Positions 17,204-25,631 of a stretch of 64,000 nucleotides of DNA are shown piece by piece. The translations under genes and the position numbers were made by a program. The DNA lies in the NCBI RefSeq assembly GCF_046557915.1, contig NZ_JBHEBG010000004.1, positions 248,001 through 312,000 on the forward strand, given 5' to 3'. The DNA comes from JBHEBG01 sp046557915. GTDB lineage: Bacteria > Bacteroidota > Bacteroidia > Flavobacteriales > Flavobacteriaceae. The notes beneath the pieces are model-generated. The model worked only from the letters and a program-made list of their open reading frames with translations. It searched no databases and was not told the DNA's origin. Position 1 is the first letter of the stretch. Each line of letters opens with the position of its first letter.

Positions 17204-17791
17204 CTATTGTTCCAATTGATTTATTAATTCCTTAATTCCAGATATTCTTGGGTTTATTTCTTTTTTCACTCTTTTTTTATTTAAGAAATATCCATAAACA
17301 CCTATTCCGATTGAAGCCACATTAATAAGGACAATCAAATATATTGGAACTTTTTCCCAAATGCTGATAGTGAATAATAACATTATTGGATAAACTGGTA
17401 ATATTCCCCAATAGAAATATGATTTAAGGAATTTCTTTTGTGCTTGAAGATATTCCCTGTTTTTTTTGAGATAACTGAGGTAATCTTTTTCCAAGTCACT
17501 AGGCTGAAACTTTTTTACACCTCGATATTTTATTATTAAATAAATTGCACAAATAATCATTAAACCCAATGCTATTTTTGTCAGAATGAATGGAATTTTG
17601 AATAATAAAAGAGTAGATAATAAAACTCCAAATACAGCTAAAACCGTTTCTGAAAGTTCCAGATAGTTCCACCATTTGTCTAAACGCTTTAAACTTGATT
17701 GTAGTTCAATCATTAATTTTGATTTCTCAAATTTTATACGCTCTTGATTACTGGACGATTGCCAGATTTTAATTAATTCATCTTCTATCAT
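17204..17791 (-). CDS. putative membrane anti-sigma partner of the ECF sigma factor
   Basis: A 195-residue membrane protein whose ATG overlaps the stop of the sigma gene by 4 nt (17788-17791), so the two are translationally coupled. The N-terminal ~45 residues are cytoplasmic and helical (MIEDELIKIWQSSSNQERIK). Two hydrophobic pairs follow (VLAVFGVLLSTLLLF / ALGLMIICAIYLII, and ILPVYPIMLLFTISI / IYLIVLINVASIGIG), separated by a charged ~40-residue segment. This architecture behind an ECF sigma gene recurs in Flavobacteriia and suggests an anti-sigma role, but no zinc-binding ZAS motif is present, so the role is inferred from context. The downstream stretch to 16993 holds no gene. Confidence 0.65.
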   Translation of the reverse strand: MIEDELIKIWQSSSNQERIKFEKSKLMIELQSSLKRLDKWWNYLELSETVLAVFGVLLSTLLLFKIPFILTKIALGLMIICAIYLIIKYRGVKKFQPSDLEKDYLSYLKKNREYLQAQKKFLKSYFYWGILPVYPIMLLFTISIWEKVPIYLIVLINVASIGIGVYGYFLNKKRVKKEINPRISGIKELINQLEQ

Positions 17792-18291
17792 GATATTCCA
17801 TTTATGCAGTTAAATAATTTTAATTTAATTCGTTTGATTTTTACGGCTACGTGATTTTCAGATAACCCAAGTATTTCTGAAATTTCTCGGTATGCTAAAC
17901 CCTCCAAGTACAAAGCAACTATTGCCTTATCTCCATCATTCAATTTTTTAATACACTTCCTTAAAGTTATTAGTTTTTCATTATTATTTTTGTCTTCTAC
18001 TTCAGAACCGATATTACAAATAGTCATACTATCTAATCTTATAAATCGGTTTTGGTTTTTCGTGTATTTTGATTTGAAACGAAGGCAAACATTTAATGCT
18101 ATCCTAAACATCCAAGTACCAATAGATGAATTGCCTTTAAATGAACTCATCGACTTCCAGATTTGAACTAAAACCTCTTGAAATAGGTCTTTTGAGTCTT
18201 CATTATTATCAGAATATATTGAACAAAGCCTATATAATTTATCTTGGTTTTCCTCAAGTTTGGATAGAAATAGGCTTTTTTGTTTTTCCAT
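17788..18291 (-). CDS. ECF-type RNA polymerase sigma factor
   Basis: A 167-residue sigma-70 family protein with only regions 2 and 4. Region 2 includes DLFQEVLVQIWKSMSSF and SSIGTWMFRIALNVCL (promoter melting and -10 recognition). Region 4 carries the helix-turn-helix YREISEILGLSENHVAVKIK. The length is standard for ECF factors. It is followed by a 4-nt-overlapping membrane protein, the usual sigma/anti-sigma arrangement. It is not next to a FecR/SusC pair, so it is not the TonB-coupled type. Its 5' flank abuts the IS110 element, whose insertion may have altered the native promoter. Confidence 0.9.
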   Translation of the reverse strand: MEKQKSLFLSKLEENQDKLYRLCSIYSDNNEDSKDLFQEVLVQIWKSMSSFKGNSSIGTWMFRIALNVCLRFKSKYTKNQNRFIRLDSMTICNIGSEVEDKNNNEKLITLRKCIKKLNDGDKAIVALYLEGLAYREISEILGLSENHVAVKIKRIKLKLFNCINGIS

Positions 18292-18409
18292 TTTTAGTAC
18301 GTCCCTTTATTACTTTAGTTACCATAGTTTGAGAAATATGACAATTTAGAGAACATTTTATTAAAAAAGATGGAATTATAAGGATGGTCAGTATTAATGG
18401 CAACGGTTC

Positions 18410-18570
18410 GGCTATGGTTTCGTTGCGGAATCGTCCGCAAGGACATTCCGAGATAACCTAGCCATCATTGCAAGATAGGAATTTCCGTTTAGGAAATTCC
18501 GTCGCAATGAATTATAGCATCGATGAAAAAGCAGTCGGTCAAGTATCTTTAAAGTTCTCTAAAACTATAA
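18410..18570 (+). ncRNA. candidate bridge RNA of the IS110 element
   Basis: Upstream of the transposase the sequence folds into consecutive stem-loops with internal loops. SL1: GGCTA..GGTT (18410-18419) with AACCTAGCC (18455-18463), enclosing CGGAAT (18426-18431) with ATTCCG (18445-18450) and GTCC-GCAA-GGAC (18433-18444). SL2: TCATTGC (18465-18471) with GCAATGA (18504-18510), enclosing GGAATTTCC/GGAAATTCC (18478-18500). A possible SL3 is closed by TTATAG (18512-18517) and CTATAA (18565-18570). Stems with unpaired internal loops 5' of an IS110 recombinase match the published bridge RNA layout. SL1 could alternatively be an attC-like repeat that predates the insertion. Confidence 0.45.
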
Positions 18571-18573
18571 GAT

Positions 18574-19629
18574 ATGGAATCTCAACAAACTGCTCTACCA
18601 AAGCTATTCATTGGTATCGACATTCACAAACGAAGTTGGAAGGTACATTGCACCACTGATCTTTTCTGCGGCAAATCATTTAGCATGCCTCCAGATCCCG
18701 AACTATTATTGATCTATGTAACGAAACATTTCCCGGGCCATGAGGTAAGTACGGCCTATGAGGCAGGTTGCTGCGGGTATTATGCCCATCGTTGTTTTGT
18801 TTCCTATGGATGGGGATCCCTGGTGGTGAACCCTGCGGATATCCACCGTAAGGGCAAGGAGCGCCATACCAAGACGGACCGTATCGATGCCCAGCTTATC
18901 AGCCGTGAACTCAGGGACGGTCGTTTGGAAAGTATCGCTGTTCCCGAGCGGGAACGTGAGCAGCTTCGCAGTCTTTTTCGGCGGCGCAATGACCTGGTAA
19001 AGGACTTCCGCCGGGTGAGATCCTACATCAAGATGCAACTGCTCTATTAGGGCATTAAGGTCCCGGAGGAGTTCGATAACGACCATTGGAGCCACAGGTA
19101 CCGCAAATGGTTGGACGATAGGGTTTTCAGGTACCCGACCGCAAAAGCGACTTTGGAGAGCCGAATGCGCTTCTTCCGGTTCGTCGACAAAGAACTGCGT
19201 GATGTATCGACACAGCTCAGAAGATATTGCAAGGTACATTACAAGAAGGATTATATGTTGCTCAGGAGCATACCGGGCATCGGCGGTATAGTCGCCTGCG
19301 GCATACTTTGCGAACTGGGCGACCTGAGAAGGTTCGGGAGCGTGAAACATTTGGCCGGCTATATAGGTCTGGCCCCAGGGGTGCACTAGAGCGGGGGCAC
19401 CCATAGAACGATGGGCATGACGATGCGCGCGCACCGATTGATGCGCTCTTATTTCGTGGAGGCCGCCTGGCAGGCCATAAGGGCAGATCCGGCAATGCAG
19501 GCCTATTACCGCAAACATTTAGGTAAGGACACAAAGAAGATCATCATAAAAGTGGCCAGAAAACTGCTTTGCAGGACCCTGGCAGTAATAAAAACGGAAA
19601 CTCCCTATGAGATAGGGGTTATAGAATAA
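18574..19629 (+). pseudogene. IS110 transposase with two in-frame TAG codons
   Basis: One continuous reading frame of 352 codons encodes an IS110-type DEDD recombinase. The N-terminal RuvC-like domain shows KLFIGIDIHKRSW, STAYEAGCCGYY and DRIDAQLISRELRDGRL. The C-terminal Tnp domain shows LRSIPGIGGIVACGIL and GLAPGVH followed by SGGTHRTMGMTMR. The frame is broken only by TAG at 19048-19050 (after KMQLLY) and TAG at 19387-19389 (after GLAPGVH, just before the conserved SG of the catalytic-serine region); it ends at TAA 19627-19629. There is no frameshift or deletion, so decay is recent or the codons are read through. As standard code this makes no full-length enzyme, and the second TAG removes the serine-containing tail. 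Confidence 0.85.
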
Positions 19630-19915
19630 TTGTCGAACATAACCAAGCTCACTACGGAAGTAGACAAGCCTGTACCACAAAACAACGTGGGTGGCTCCGC
19701 CCCGGGCGGGGATCACATATTTATAGCAAGTGGCCGGGCTTATTATAACGTATAATCATACAGATGCCGGTGACGACCCATTTTCAGGACCGATCACATA
19801 TAGGATGCGGAGCAAGTTATATTAAAGGAAAAAAGGTGGTTTAAGTAAAAAAATAAAAATATTAACTTTGAAGAACTGGACTAGGGCTTTTCATAGGACA
19901 TGTTGTTATTTCTCG

Positions 19916-21349
19916 TTATTTTATTTTCTGTGCGACAAACTCTCCATTTTTAATAATCATCAGTTCAGATATACTTTGATTTTCATCAATATTGAAAACA
20001 ATACGTCCTCCAATACCGAATACATTGAAAGTTGACTTATCAATTGGAGTCATTTCCCATTTTTGTCTTCCAGAAACTTGGTAAAATAACTTATCTCTCT
20101 CTTTAGATATAATAATTTTCAATTTCGATGCTAACTCATATTCTCCAGTATACCTGTCCATTTGAATTTCAGGTTCAATCTGATAGCGATTGAATTTCTT
20201 TAAAATTTCGATTGTGGGTTTGTGAGGTAGGCGATAGCTTTTATTTCCATTAATTCCGTCCATGGTTTTTGCAGCTACCATGGCATTAATAATTGCCTCC
20301 TCTACCGATTGTACCGTAGCATTGAATAGTGGACTGATCTTGTCATTTGAAAGCGTAATAACGGATGTACTTTCTTCACGATTAAAAGCATTTTCATTTG
20401 CAGTAGAAAACGCTAGGAAAATATCACCTGAGGCATTGTGTCCTCGCCCTCCAACATTTCCTATGCCCAAGGGCACACGTTGGGCAATACGTTTCAATTG
20501 ATGTGGTAAAAGAGGTGCGTCTGTAGCAACAATAACGATGATGGAACCAGTACCTTCTTTTCTGGTTGATTTAGGCGCACCATTATATTCCTCACTTTCC
20601 ATATGCATGAGTTCCATGCCAACTGGAACCCCTGCTATCGTAAGATTTTGTTTTGCTCCGAAGTTGGCTTGTACAAGTACTCCCAATGTGTAGTTTGAAT
20701 TATCAATACTAACAATTCTTGATGAAGTTCCTGTGCCTCCTTTAAAACCCAGACACATCATACCTGTCCCACCACCTACATTGCCTTCGGCGATTTGACC
20801 ACCTGATGAATTATTGATTGCTTCAACTACATGTTTTTCTTGCACATGAAATCCGTAGATGTCATTTAAAAAACCATCGTAAGTCTCTGCAACAACAGGA
20901 TAGGTATACCACCATTCTTCACCATTATACCAGTCCGTATCTACAAACCATTTTAGAACTGCTTGTCTTACAGTACCAACACTATTGGTATTGGTTATCA
21001 TAATGGGTGTTTCTAGAAATCCGGATTCGGTTATCCATGTGGTACCCGTCATTTCGCCATTGCCATTCAAGCTATACCAATTCGCATAAACAGGGCTGAA
21101 TTTCTTTGATTTTCCTCTTGGAAATATTGCCGTAACCCCAGTTCTGATAGGACCTTTGCCTATAGTGTTTTTTCCTTCACCCTCAATTATGGTGCTATAG
21201 CCCACTTCAACCCCCTTAACATCTGTAATGGCATTGTATTTTCCGGTTATACCCACGAAAGGAATCCCCAAATCCCGTGCTCTGGCATTTTGACTGCTGA
21301 CTGAGTGAAAATTGAGTAGAACAAATAGTGTAAGAAGATAACCCTTCAT
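19916..21349 (-). CDS. secreted P1 (S58, DmpA/BapA-like) aminopeptidase
   Basis: A peptidase of the self-processing N-terminal-nucleophile S58 family, 477 residues from the ATG at 21349 (MKGYLLTLFVLLNFHSVSSQ is a signal peptide; the longer frame from 21397 adds an implausible leader). Hallmarks are RDLGIPFVGITGKYNAITDV near the N-terminus, EGNVGGGTGMMCLGFKGGTG, and GGRGHNASGDIFLAFSTAN, which contains the Ser before which the precursor autocleaves. A C-terminal ~85-residue extension (MDRYTGEYELASKLKIII...) resembles the DUF3471 domain attached to Bacteroidota serine hydrolases and is not part of classical DmpA. Substrates are likely peptides with N-terminal D- or beta-amino acids, which is inference. 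It is monocistronic, downstream of the IS. Confidence 0.88.
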   Translation of the reverse strand: MKGYLLTLFVLLNFHSVSSQNARARDLGIPFVGITGKYNAITDVKGVEVGYSTIIEGEGKNTIGKGPIRTGVTAIFPRGKSKKFSPVYANWYSLNGNGEMTGTTWITESGFLETPIMITNTNSVGTVRQAVLKWFVDTDWYNGEEWWYTYPVVAETYDGFLNDIYGFHVQEKHVVEAINNSSGGQIAEGNVGGGTGMMCLGFKGGTGTSSRIVSIDNSNYTLGVLVQANFGAKQNLTIAGVPVGMELMHMESEEYNGAPKSTRKEGTGSIIVIVATDAPLLPHQLKRIAQRVPLGIGNVGGRGHNASGDIFLAFSTANENAFNREESTSVITLSNDKISPLFNATVQSVEEAIINAMVAAKTMDGINGNKSYRLPHKPTIEILKKFNRYQIEPEIQMDRYTGEYELASKLKIIISKERDKLFYQVSGRQKWEMTPIDKSTFNVFGIGGRIVFNIDENQSISELMIIKNGEFVAQKIK

Positions 21350-21412
21350 AATTTGATTTTTAATGAGACATAACAATTGTATATGATTATTGATCATATA
21401 TCCATTATACGC

Positions 21413-21646
21413 CTAAGATAGTAAATCTTCGATTTTCATGAACGATCTGTCGGCTACATGGGTGTATATTTCAGTTGTTCGGGTAGAGCCATGTCCCAGC
21501 AGAACTTGTATCTTTATTAGGTCTACTCCTGATTCTAAAAGATGGGTGGCAAAGCTATGGCGTAATACATGAGGGGTGACAATTTGTTTTATACTAGCTT
21601 TTTGTGCCGCTATTTGTGTTAAAATTTGCAATGCCGTGTATAGCCT
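21413..21646 (-). pseudogene. tyrosine recombinase C-terminal remnant
   Basis: About 70 residues of a XerC/D-type integrase survive, including HVLRHSFATHLLESGVDL, LLGHGSTRTTEIYTHV and the catalytic Tyr, that is the H-R-H-Y end of the active site. Upstream the frame closes at a stop (21647-21649), and the N-terminal ~230 residues are missing. The only possible start is a TTG at 21631, so the piece is not a functional recombinase. It is a scar of an integrative element or phage and agrees with the mobile character of this stretch. Confidence 0.8.
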
Positions 21647-21746
21647 TTAATTAGCAAATTAAACCATAAAAAACCCAAGAACAGAACGCCTTGTCAATAG
21701 AAAGTCTGCTTTTGTAGTTTTTCCCTTAAAAGCTCGTTTTAGGGGA

Positions 21747-24161
21747 CTATTCCGTTTTTAAATTCTTTATGGGATTTGCCATTGAGGCTTTTACCACTTG
21801 GGAGCCAACTGTAATAAACGCGATGCAAATAACAAAAAGCCCTCCGATAAGGAACAGTTGCCAACCTATATCGATGCGATAGGTAAAATCCTGTAACCAA
21901 TTGTTGCCCAAGTAATAGGATAAAGGACTGGCGATCAACAATGCGATAAGGACAAGTTTTAAAAAGTTCTTAAGGTGCAATATTGTAATACCCAAAACCG
22001 ATGCCCCCAGTACCCGTCTTATTCCGACCTCTTTCTTTCGTTGCTCGGTCGTGTAAGAGGCCAGCCCATATAATCCTATACAGGCAATGAATATGGCGAT
22101 AAGCGTAAAACTTATGGTGACCATCGAAGTCCGTTTTTCCTTTTCGTAATTCTTTTGGAAATCATCGTCCAAAAATGAGTATTCAAAGGGGGTACCTTTG
22201 TTCACTTTGCCCCACACATTTTGAATTTTTGAGACTACTTCATCCAAATTACCTCGCCCAACATTGGCGATAAAATAGGCAGGTTGAGCCTCTTCCAATC
22301 CTACGAGTCCATAAGGCGTTATGGTCTTGTGCAAACTTTGATGGTTAAAATCTCGCACTACCCCCAAAATCTCATAAGATTTCCTTTGTCCGGAATCTAC
22401 GTAGTAAATATTCTTACCGACCGCATCTGATGCGACGTATCCCAAGCGCCTTACGGCAGTTTCATTAAGGACTATGGCATCGGAACGGTCGATATCACCT
22501 TTTGATAGAGTCCGGCCATACAAGAGATCGTATCCCAAGGTTTCCACATAATCATCACTGATCTGGCCTAAGCGTACGTCCACTTGTTCATTCTTGGTCT
22601 TCCCCTCCCCGAAGAACATTCTGGACTGAACCAATTCAAATCCGGGATATGTAGATCCGGCAGAGGCGGATACCACGCTCGGAATACGTAGAACTTCGTT
22701 CTTTAAACCAGCGTAGTTTCTTGCCGTTGATGCATTTCGAAAAGGTAGGACGATTTGTCTTTCTTTTTTAAAACCAAGATCTCGGTTATCGATGAAACTC
22801 ATTTGTTGCCAAAAAAGGATCGAAACCAAGATCAGACAGGCGGAAACACAGAACTGGAAGACCACCAACCCCTTTCTAACGGTAGTTGCGGCATTTTTTC
22901 CGCTCCCTTTTCCCTTAAGGGCGGTTACGGGCTTAAACGAAGAAAGATATAAAGCAGGGTAGCTTCCAGAAAGTAAGGCGGTCATGACGGCAAGGCCGAT
23001 TATCCATAAAAGTATTTCGGGATTAGCGGTCAAGGATAGGCTTTTTTGTGTGATAGCATTGAAGGTGGGAAGGCAGACCATTACTATGAGCAGCGCTAGC
23101 AACAAAGAAAGTAGACACATGAAAATTGACTCTGCCAAAAATTGATTGATCAGGGAACTTTTGGTGGCACCTACCACTTTTCTTACCCCTATTTCGTTTG
23201 CCCGTGTCTCGGATTTGGCCGTCGATAGGTTCATGAAATTGACACACGCGATAATAAGTATAAAAATGGCTATTGAGCTAAATATATAGATGTACAACAT
23301 ACTTCCATTGTTCGATATTTCATGTCCAATGGAAGATTTCAGGTATATGTCTTTCACAGGTTGTAGAAAAAGACTTTTCTTCAGTCCCATCTCCCTAAAA
23401 TCGTCACCTGCATTTTTTTCAAGAAACGCGGGAAGCTTTTCTTCAAAGGCCATGGGATCTGTACCATTCTTTAATTTTATGTAAGTGTGGAATATGCTAT
23501 TGGTGGCCCAGTTTGTTTGGCCCTTCACCCATTGTCCGATATCTCCGTTCTGCATGGATAAAAAGAGGTTGGGATCCACATGTGATTTGTTTATAGTTTT
23601 ATGAAAGACACCTTTCACCGTATAGTCGATTTTCCCGTAGGGAATCTCAACATTAATTACTTGGTCTATGGGATTTTTGTTCCCGAACAGCTTGTTTGCA
23701 ATCTCCTCGGAGATAACGACTGTATTAGGACTGTTCAGGGCATTTGCAATATTCCCGTGTTTGAATTCATACGTGAAAATATCAAAGAAAGTGGAGTCTA
23801 CATAATAGCCTTTTGGTTCATAAATTTGAACATTACGTTCTTCACTTTTCAAAAGTAGGTTTCCCGTATTGGGAAAATTCAGGACTCTGGTAACTTCCTC
23901 GATTTCCGGAAAGTCGTTTTTTAATCCCCTTGCCATGACACCCGGGGTGCCCGCCCATTTTTCATCTTCCGTGTCTAGGGCTACCCTGTACAACCGGTCG
24001 GTACCTTCGTGGTGTTTGTCATAGCTCAACTCGTCGTTGATGTAGAGCACCAAAAGAAAACATGTGGATAGGCCAATGGAGAGACCGAAAATATTGACAA
24101 ATGAAAACAACTTGTTTTTTAGAAGATTTCGCCAGGCAATCTTTAGATAATTCTTTAACAT
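21747..24161 (-). CDS. MacB/FtsX-family ABC transporter permease
   Basis: An 804-residue permease without an ATPase domain. The N-terminus MLKNYLKIAWRNLLKNKLFSFVNIFGLSIGL is the usual start of the flavobacterial double-FtsX proteins (given here as residues 1-31). The first MacB periplasmic core domain (~45-240) is followed by FtsX helices (~285-430, with ANEIGVRKVVGATKSSL), a second helix at ~430-450, a second periplasmic core, and a second FtsX triple-helix set (~675-800, with EVGIRRVLGASVLGI). It likely extrudes a lipid, peptide or lipoprotein together with an unlinked ATPase. A dyad with sigma-54 -24-like sequence lies ~90 nt upstream (24245-24264). Confidence 0.9.
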   Translation of the reverse strand: MLKNYLKIAWRNLLKNKLFSFVNIFGLSIGLSTCFLLVLYINDELSYDKHHEGTDRLYRVALDTEDEKWAGTPGVMARGLKNDFPEIEEVTRVLNFPNTGNLLLKSEERNVQIYEPKGYYVDSTFFDIFTYEFKHGNIANALNSPNTVVISEEIANKLFGNKNPIDQVINVEIPYGKIDYTVKGVFHKTINKSHVDPNLFLSMQNGDIGQWVKGQTNWATNSIFHTYIKLKNGTDPMAFEEKLPAFLEKNAGDDFREMGLKKSLFLQPVKDIYLKSSIGHEISNNGSMLYIYIFSSIAIFILIIACVNFMNLSTAKSETRANEIGVRKVVGATKSSLINQFLAESIFMCLLSLLLALLIVMVCLPTFNAITQKSLSLTANPEILLWIIGLAVMTALLSGSYPALYLSSFKPVTALKGKGSGKNAATTVRKGLVVFQFCVSACLILVSILFWQQMSFIDNRDLGFKKERQIVLPFRNASTARNYAGLKNEVLRIPSVVSASAGSTYPGFELVQSRMFFGEGKTKNEQVDVRLGQISDDYVETLGYDLLYGRTLSKGDIDRSDAIVLNETAVRRLGYVASDAVGKNIYYVDSGQRKSYEILGVVRDFNHQSLHKTITPYGLVGLEEAQPAYFIANVGRGNLDEVVSKIQNVWGKVNKGTPFEYSFLDDDFQKNYEKEKRTSMVTISFTLIAIFIACIGLYGLASYTTEQRKKEVGIRRVLGASVLGITILHLKNFLKLVLIALLIASPLSYYLGNNWLQDFTYRIDIGWQLFLIGGLFVICIAFITVGSQVVKASMANPIKNLKTE

Positions 24162-24677
24162 AGTATACTAGGTATTGTTTATGATACGGTAGAGACACTC
24201 TAGGTATAAGTTTGCATGTATTAAAAAATGATGGCTCAAATGTATGGCACCGAAATCCGTGCCAAAATCATAAGCAACTAAATGTCAATATATTACACGT
24301 TTTTGTGCATTTAATTACCTTTTTAACTGTAAAGCAATTGTACAAGTATCGTCAAATATTTTTACGGTTTCCACCAAAGGAAATTGCCTGTTTTGTGACT
24401 TGCACATTTCCTCACACCGAGGATCTCGGTATTTTTAAATTGGTATATTAAAATGCGTTGTCCGGGGTTTCATGTCCTAAACATAAGTTGATATGCTTTT
24501 GAAGCGTTTGTACTAAAGCTTTTCTGCTATAATTATTGAGTGTCTTAAAACAAACCGCATATGGGACAACAACATTTTCAACATTCTATTTCGTTAATGG
24601 GGCCTTTTGAACAAACTGAAAAAAGAAATTATTTATGCTCCAAAAGAAACTGTAGAATAGCATAAGAGATATAAAAA
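24162..24677. other. 516-nt gene-free stretch
   Basis: No supported gene. The only structure seen is a dyad TGGCAC-N8-GTGCCA at 24245-24264, upstream of the permease. Its minus-strand reading (24265-24250) is TTGGCACGGATTTCGG, close to a sigma-54 -24 box but with a poor -12 element. Short open frames (for example MGQQHFQHS at 24559) have no recognisable relatives and are not annotated. Confidence 0.5.
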
Positions 24678-25199
24678 CTATAAGGTTGTTTGGTTATTTA
24701 TGATTAACCTGAGCTCACTTTTAAGTTGTGCCCTTGTTTTGTCTTCATTGACTATCGTATAATCTGTGTCTATTTTTTTCGCCCTTACTTGTTGATTTAT
24801 CCTTTTCACCATTTCATCGGATAAATTAATGTGTATGGACTGATCTCTTTTTTTTACTCTTTCCAAACATATATCGTGGTTGGCTTTGACGCCAATTGTA
24901 ATTACCCTAAAGTCTCTGTTCAAATTTTCTAACATTTGATCAAAATGTTCTGTAAGACCAGTAGATTCGAAGACTATATGATTATACTCAATAAGTTCTT
25001 TTCGGATACCTATTTCAATACTCTTAAACACCTCTTTTAGATATGAAACATCTTCGATGTTGCTGTCTTCTCTAATTTTTTTTGCCCAGTCTTCTACCCT
25101 TACAAAATGCGTCCCCAGTTCCTTTTGCATTACTTCTCCAATAAAGGATTTTCCACTTCCTTTTGGGCCTATCAACAAATAAATTGTTTTATGCTTCAT
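24678..25199 (-). CDS. P-loop nucleotide/small-molecule kinase-like protein
   Basis: A 173-residue cytoplasmic ATPase with an N-terminal Walker A motif (IYLLIGPKGSGKSFIGEVM) and the compact fold of adenylate or shikimate-type kinases. A Walker-B-like strand is IVFESTGLTEHF, and a lid-like basic segment VKKRDQSIHINLS follows a conserved CLERV, as in AAA_18/AAA_33 kinases. The phosphate acceptor is not identifiable; related small P-loop proteins include RNA or nucleoside kinases and zeta-toxin-like proteins. It stands alone between a long gene-free region and a hairpin repeat, so it may be an acquired accessory gene. Confidence 0.72.
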   Translation of the reverse strand: MKHKTIYLLIGPKGSGKSFIGEVMQKELGTHFVRVEDWAKKIREDSNIEDVSYLKEVFKSIEIGIRKELIEYNHIVFESTGLTEHFDQMLENLNRDFRVITIGVKANHDICLERVKKRDQSIHINLSDEMVKRINQQVRAKKIDTDYTIVNEDKTRAQLKSELRLIINNQTTL

Positions 25200-25281
25200 T
25201 CTTTCTTCATTTGTTCTAAACTATTAAAATAACCCATAGTAAATGAAACTGAAAATTACTTTTCATGTGTCCAAAACAAAC

Positions 25282-25321
25282 TACCGCCCCAACCAAACAT
25301 AGTAAAGGGTTATAGGCGGTA
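25282..25321. repeat. inverted repeat with two stem blocks
   Basis: TACCGCC (25282-25288) pairs with GGCGGTA (25315-25321), and AACC (25291-25294) with GGTT (25308-25311), around a 13-nt loop with unpaired CC and ATA between blocks. It could be a processed or terminating hairpin for the gene at 25360-25605 (minus strand) or another attC-like repeat. No U-tract follows. Confidence 0.4.
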
Positions 25322-25359
25322 ACTGCAATCAAAATAAATCATTTATATATAAGACGATA

Positions 25360-25605
25360 TTATTTCTTCATTGCTGCTTGCTTGATGGACGTCTTTCGTC
25401 TTTGAAACATGGAATAAAACAGAAAAACTATCAAGCAAAAATTAATTACAAGCCAAACCGGATGAATAAAAGAGAGCATCTCAACAATGTCCCCCGTATA
25501 GGTTTCTTCATTTTCTAAAAGAATCGTTATCAATAGATATGCTACAAGGTCTATCAAAAATATAACTATCAAGAAACAGGTATTTTCAATTTTTGAGCTT
25601 TTCAT
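25360..25605 (-). CDS. small two-helix membrane protein
   Basis: An 81-residue hydrophobic protein with two predicted membrane helices (CFLIVIFLIDLVAYLLITIL at ~10-29 and VWLVINFCLIVFLFYSMF at ~51-68), an acidic connecting loop (ENEETYTGD) and a basic C-terminus (QRRKTSIKQAAMKK). It begins 26 nt after the end of the first NHL lipoprotein gene on the same strand and could be the last gene of that transcript. No family is recognised and the function is unknown. The alternation of charged and hydrophobic parts argues that it is a real protein. Confidence 0.6.
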   Translation of the reverse strand: MKSSKIENTCFLIVIFLIDLVAYLLITILLENEETYTGDIVEMLSFIHPVWLVINFCLIVFLFYSMFQRRKTSIKQAAMKK

Positions 25606-25631
25606 GGTTTTTTAAATTCGGAATTGATTAT

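Larger units (their letters stand above)
18399..19740 (+). mobile_element. IS110-family insertion sequence (boundaries approximate)
   Basis: The element comprises a structured non-coding 5' region of about 170 nt, a DEDD transposase frame (18574-19629) interrupted by two TAG codons, and a short 3' flank. IS110 elements have no terminal inverted repeats, so neither end can be fixed by eye; the limits given are estimates. The coding part is distinctly more GC-rich than the flanking genes, pointing to a foreign origin. The left end overlaps an attC-like motif at about 18399-18471. Confidence 0.7.

Noticed and set aside
19630..19915. Second bridge-RNA region on the 3' side of the IS110 transposase
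   Set aside because: A short GC-rich hairpin (about 19690-19710) is present, but there are no stems with internal loops comparable to the 5' side.
24559..24663. 34-residue open frame starting MGQQHFQHS
   Set aside because: Too short and without recognisable relatives or signals; could be a decayed gene but cannot be supported.
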